Source of the DNA: Candidatus Bathyarchaeota archaeon
Lineage (GTDB): Archaea > Thermoproteota > Bathyarchaeia > TCS64
Direction: 5' to 3'
DNA: 5,133 nucleotides
NCBI GenBank assembly: GCA_030670015.1
Contig: DAOVCM010000089.1
Location: 1-5,133 of the forward strand
Position 1 is the first letter of the stretch, and each line of letters opens with the position of its first letter. This document shows positions 4,985-5,133 of the stretch, piece after piece. The position numbers and the translations under genes are program-made. The notes under the pieces were generated by a model that was given only the letters and a program-made list of their open reading frames with translations, ran no database searches and was not told the DNA's origin.

Positions 4985-5133
4985 AGTTCTACCCCATCAT
5001 CATTACAACAAATCCCTGTTAACAGCCCCTTAACAGCTCCAGAGCCATCTAGTAGCTGGTTGTTGTCTAACCAGTTCCATCCCAATATACCCCTGTCTGA
5101 CCTCATCAGCTCATTTCAGCCATTAATCAGCCC
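4985..5133. repeat. Repeat-rich spacer to the window end
   Basis: TTAACAGCCCC (5019-5029) is directly followed by TTAACAGCTCC (5030-5040), a tandem 11-mer with one mismatch. AGCTGGTT (5054-5061) and AACCAGTT (5069-5076) form an 8-bp stem including one G-T pair, with a 7-base loop. Loosely related TCAGC motifs recur about every 10-12 bases from 5106 to the end. On the minus strand a 43-codon frame runs from an ATG at 5106 to a TAA at 4975; no ribosome site or known motif supports it. Confidence 0.4.

Noticed and set aside
5054..5076. Hairpin with a 7-base loop as a tRNA anticodon arm
   Set aside because: No T-arm, D-arm or acceptor stem around it, and the base 3' of the would-be anticodon is C instead of a purine.

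Overview
The window looks archaeal, probably from an uncultivated anaerobic lineage; this is inference. The main signs are AT-rich TATA-like boxes 25-35 bases (in one case about 55) upstream of the starts, a near-leaderless start for one gene, oligo-T runs instead of classical hairpin terminators, frequent AGG/AGA arginine codons in the 584-1438 gene, and an oxygen-sensitive radical SAM enzyme. Four confident genes are GC-rich. They are separated by unusually long AT-rich spacers that hold most of the puzzling signals.

Layout. 1-171 (+) is an open frame ending in TGA, probably the tail of a gene cut by the window edge, with unidentified product. 172-583 has no convincing gene but holds several inverted repeats, including two mutually exclusive hairpins (270-299) and a 9-bp long-range helix (310-318 with 363-371). 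584-1438 (+) encodes a DUF362-family protein. Converging on it from the minus strand, 1460-1616 carries what I read as a small Cys/His-rich zinc-binding protein gene, interrupted by one extra A directly after its ATG-AAA. 1617-2120 is a spacer with a T-arm plus 3' acceptor end of a tRNA but no 5' half (1841-1868), short tandem repeats, and the promoter of the next gene.

2121-2834 (+) is a dienelactone hydrolase with an intact Cys/Asp/His triad. It converges, with a 6-base gap, on 2841-3995 (-), a radical SAM/SPASM enzyme of the anaerobic sulfatase-maturating (anSME) type with all eleven expected cluster cysteines. No sulfatase is in view. 3996-4384 is an AT-rich spacer with an unassigned open frame on the minus strand, a 10-bp inverted repeat and T-runs that could end the cyclophilin transcript. 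4385-4924 (-) is a cyclophilin-type peptidyl-prolyl isomerase; a TATA-like box and an 18-bp perfect palindrome lie just upstream. 4985-5133 is repeat-rich, with no confident gene.

The genes do not form an obvious operon or pathway: DUF362, hydrolase, radical SAM maturase and prolyl isomerase appear to be separate transcription units. I see no clear new multi-gene system. The best leads are the frameshifted Cys-rich gene, the orphan tRNA 3' end, the structured spacer at 270-371 and the cyclophilin operator-like palindrome.
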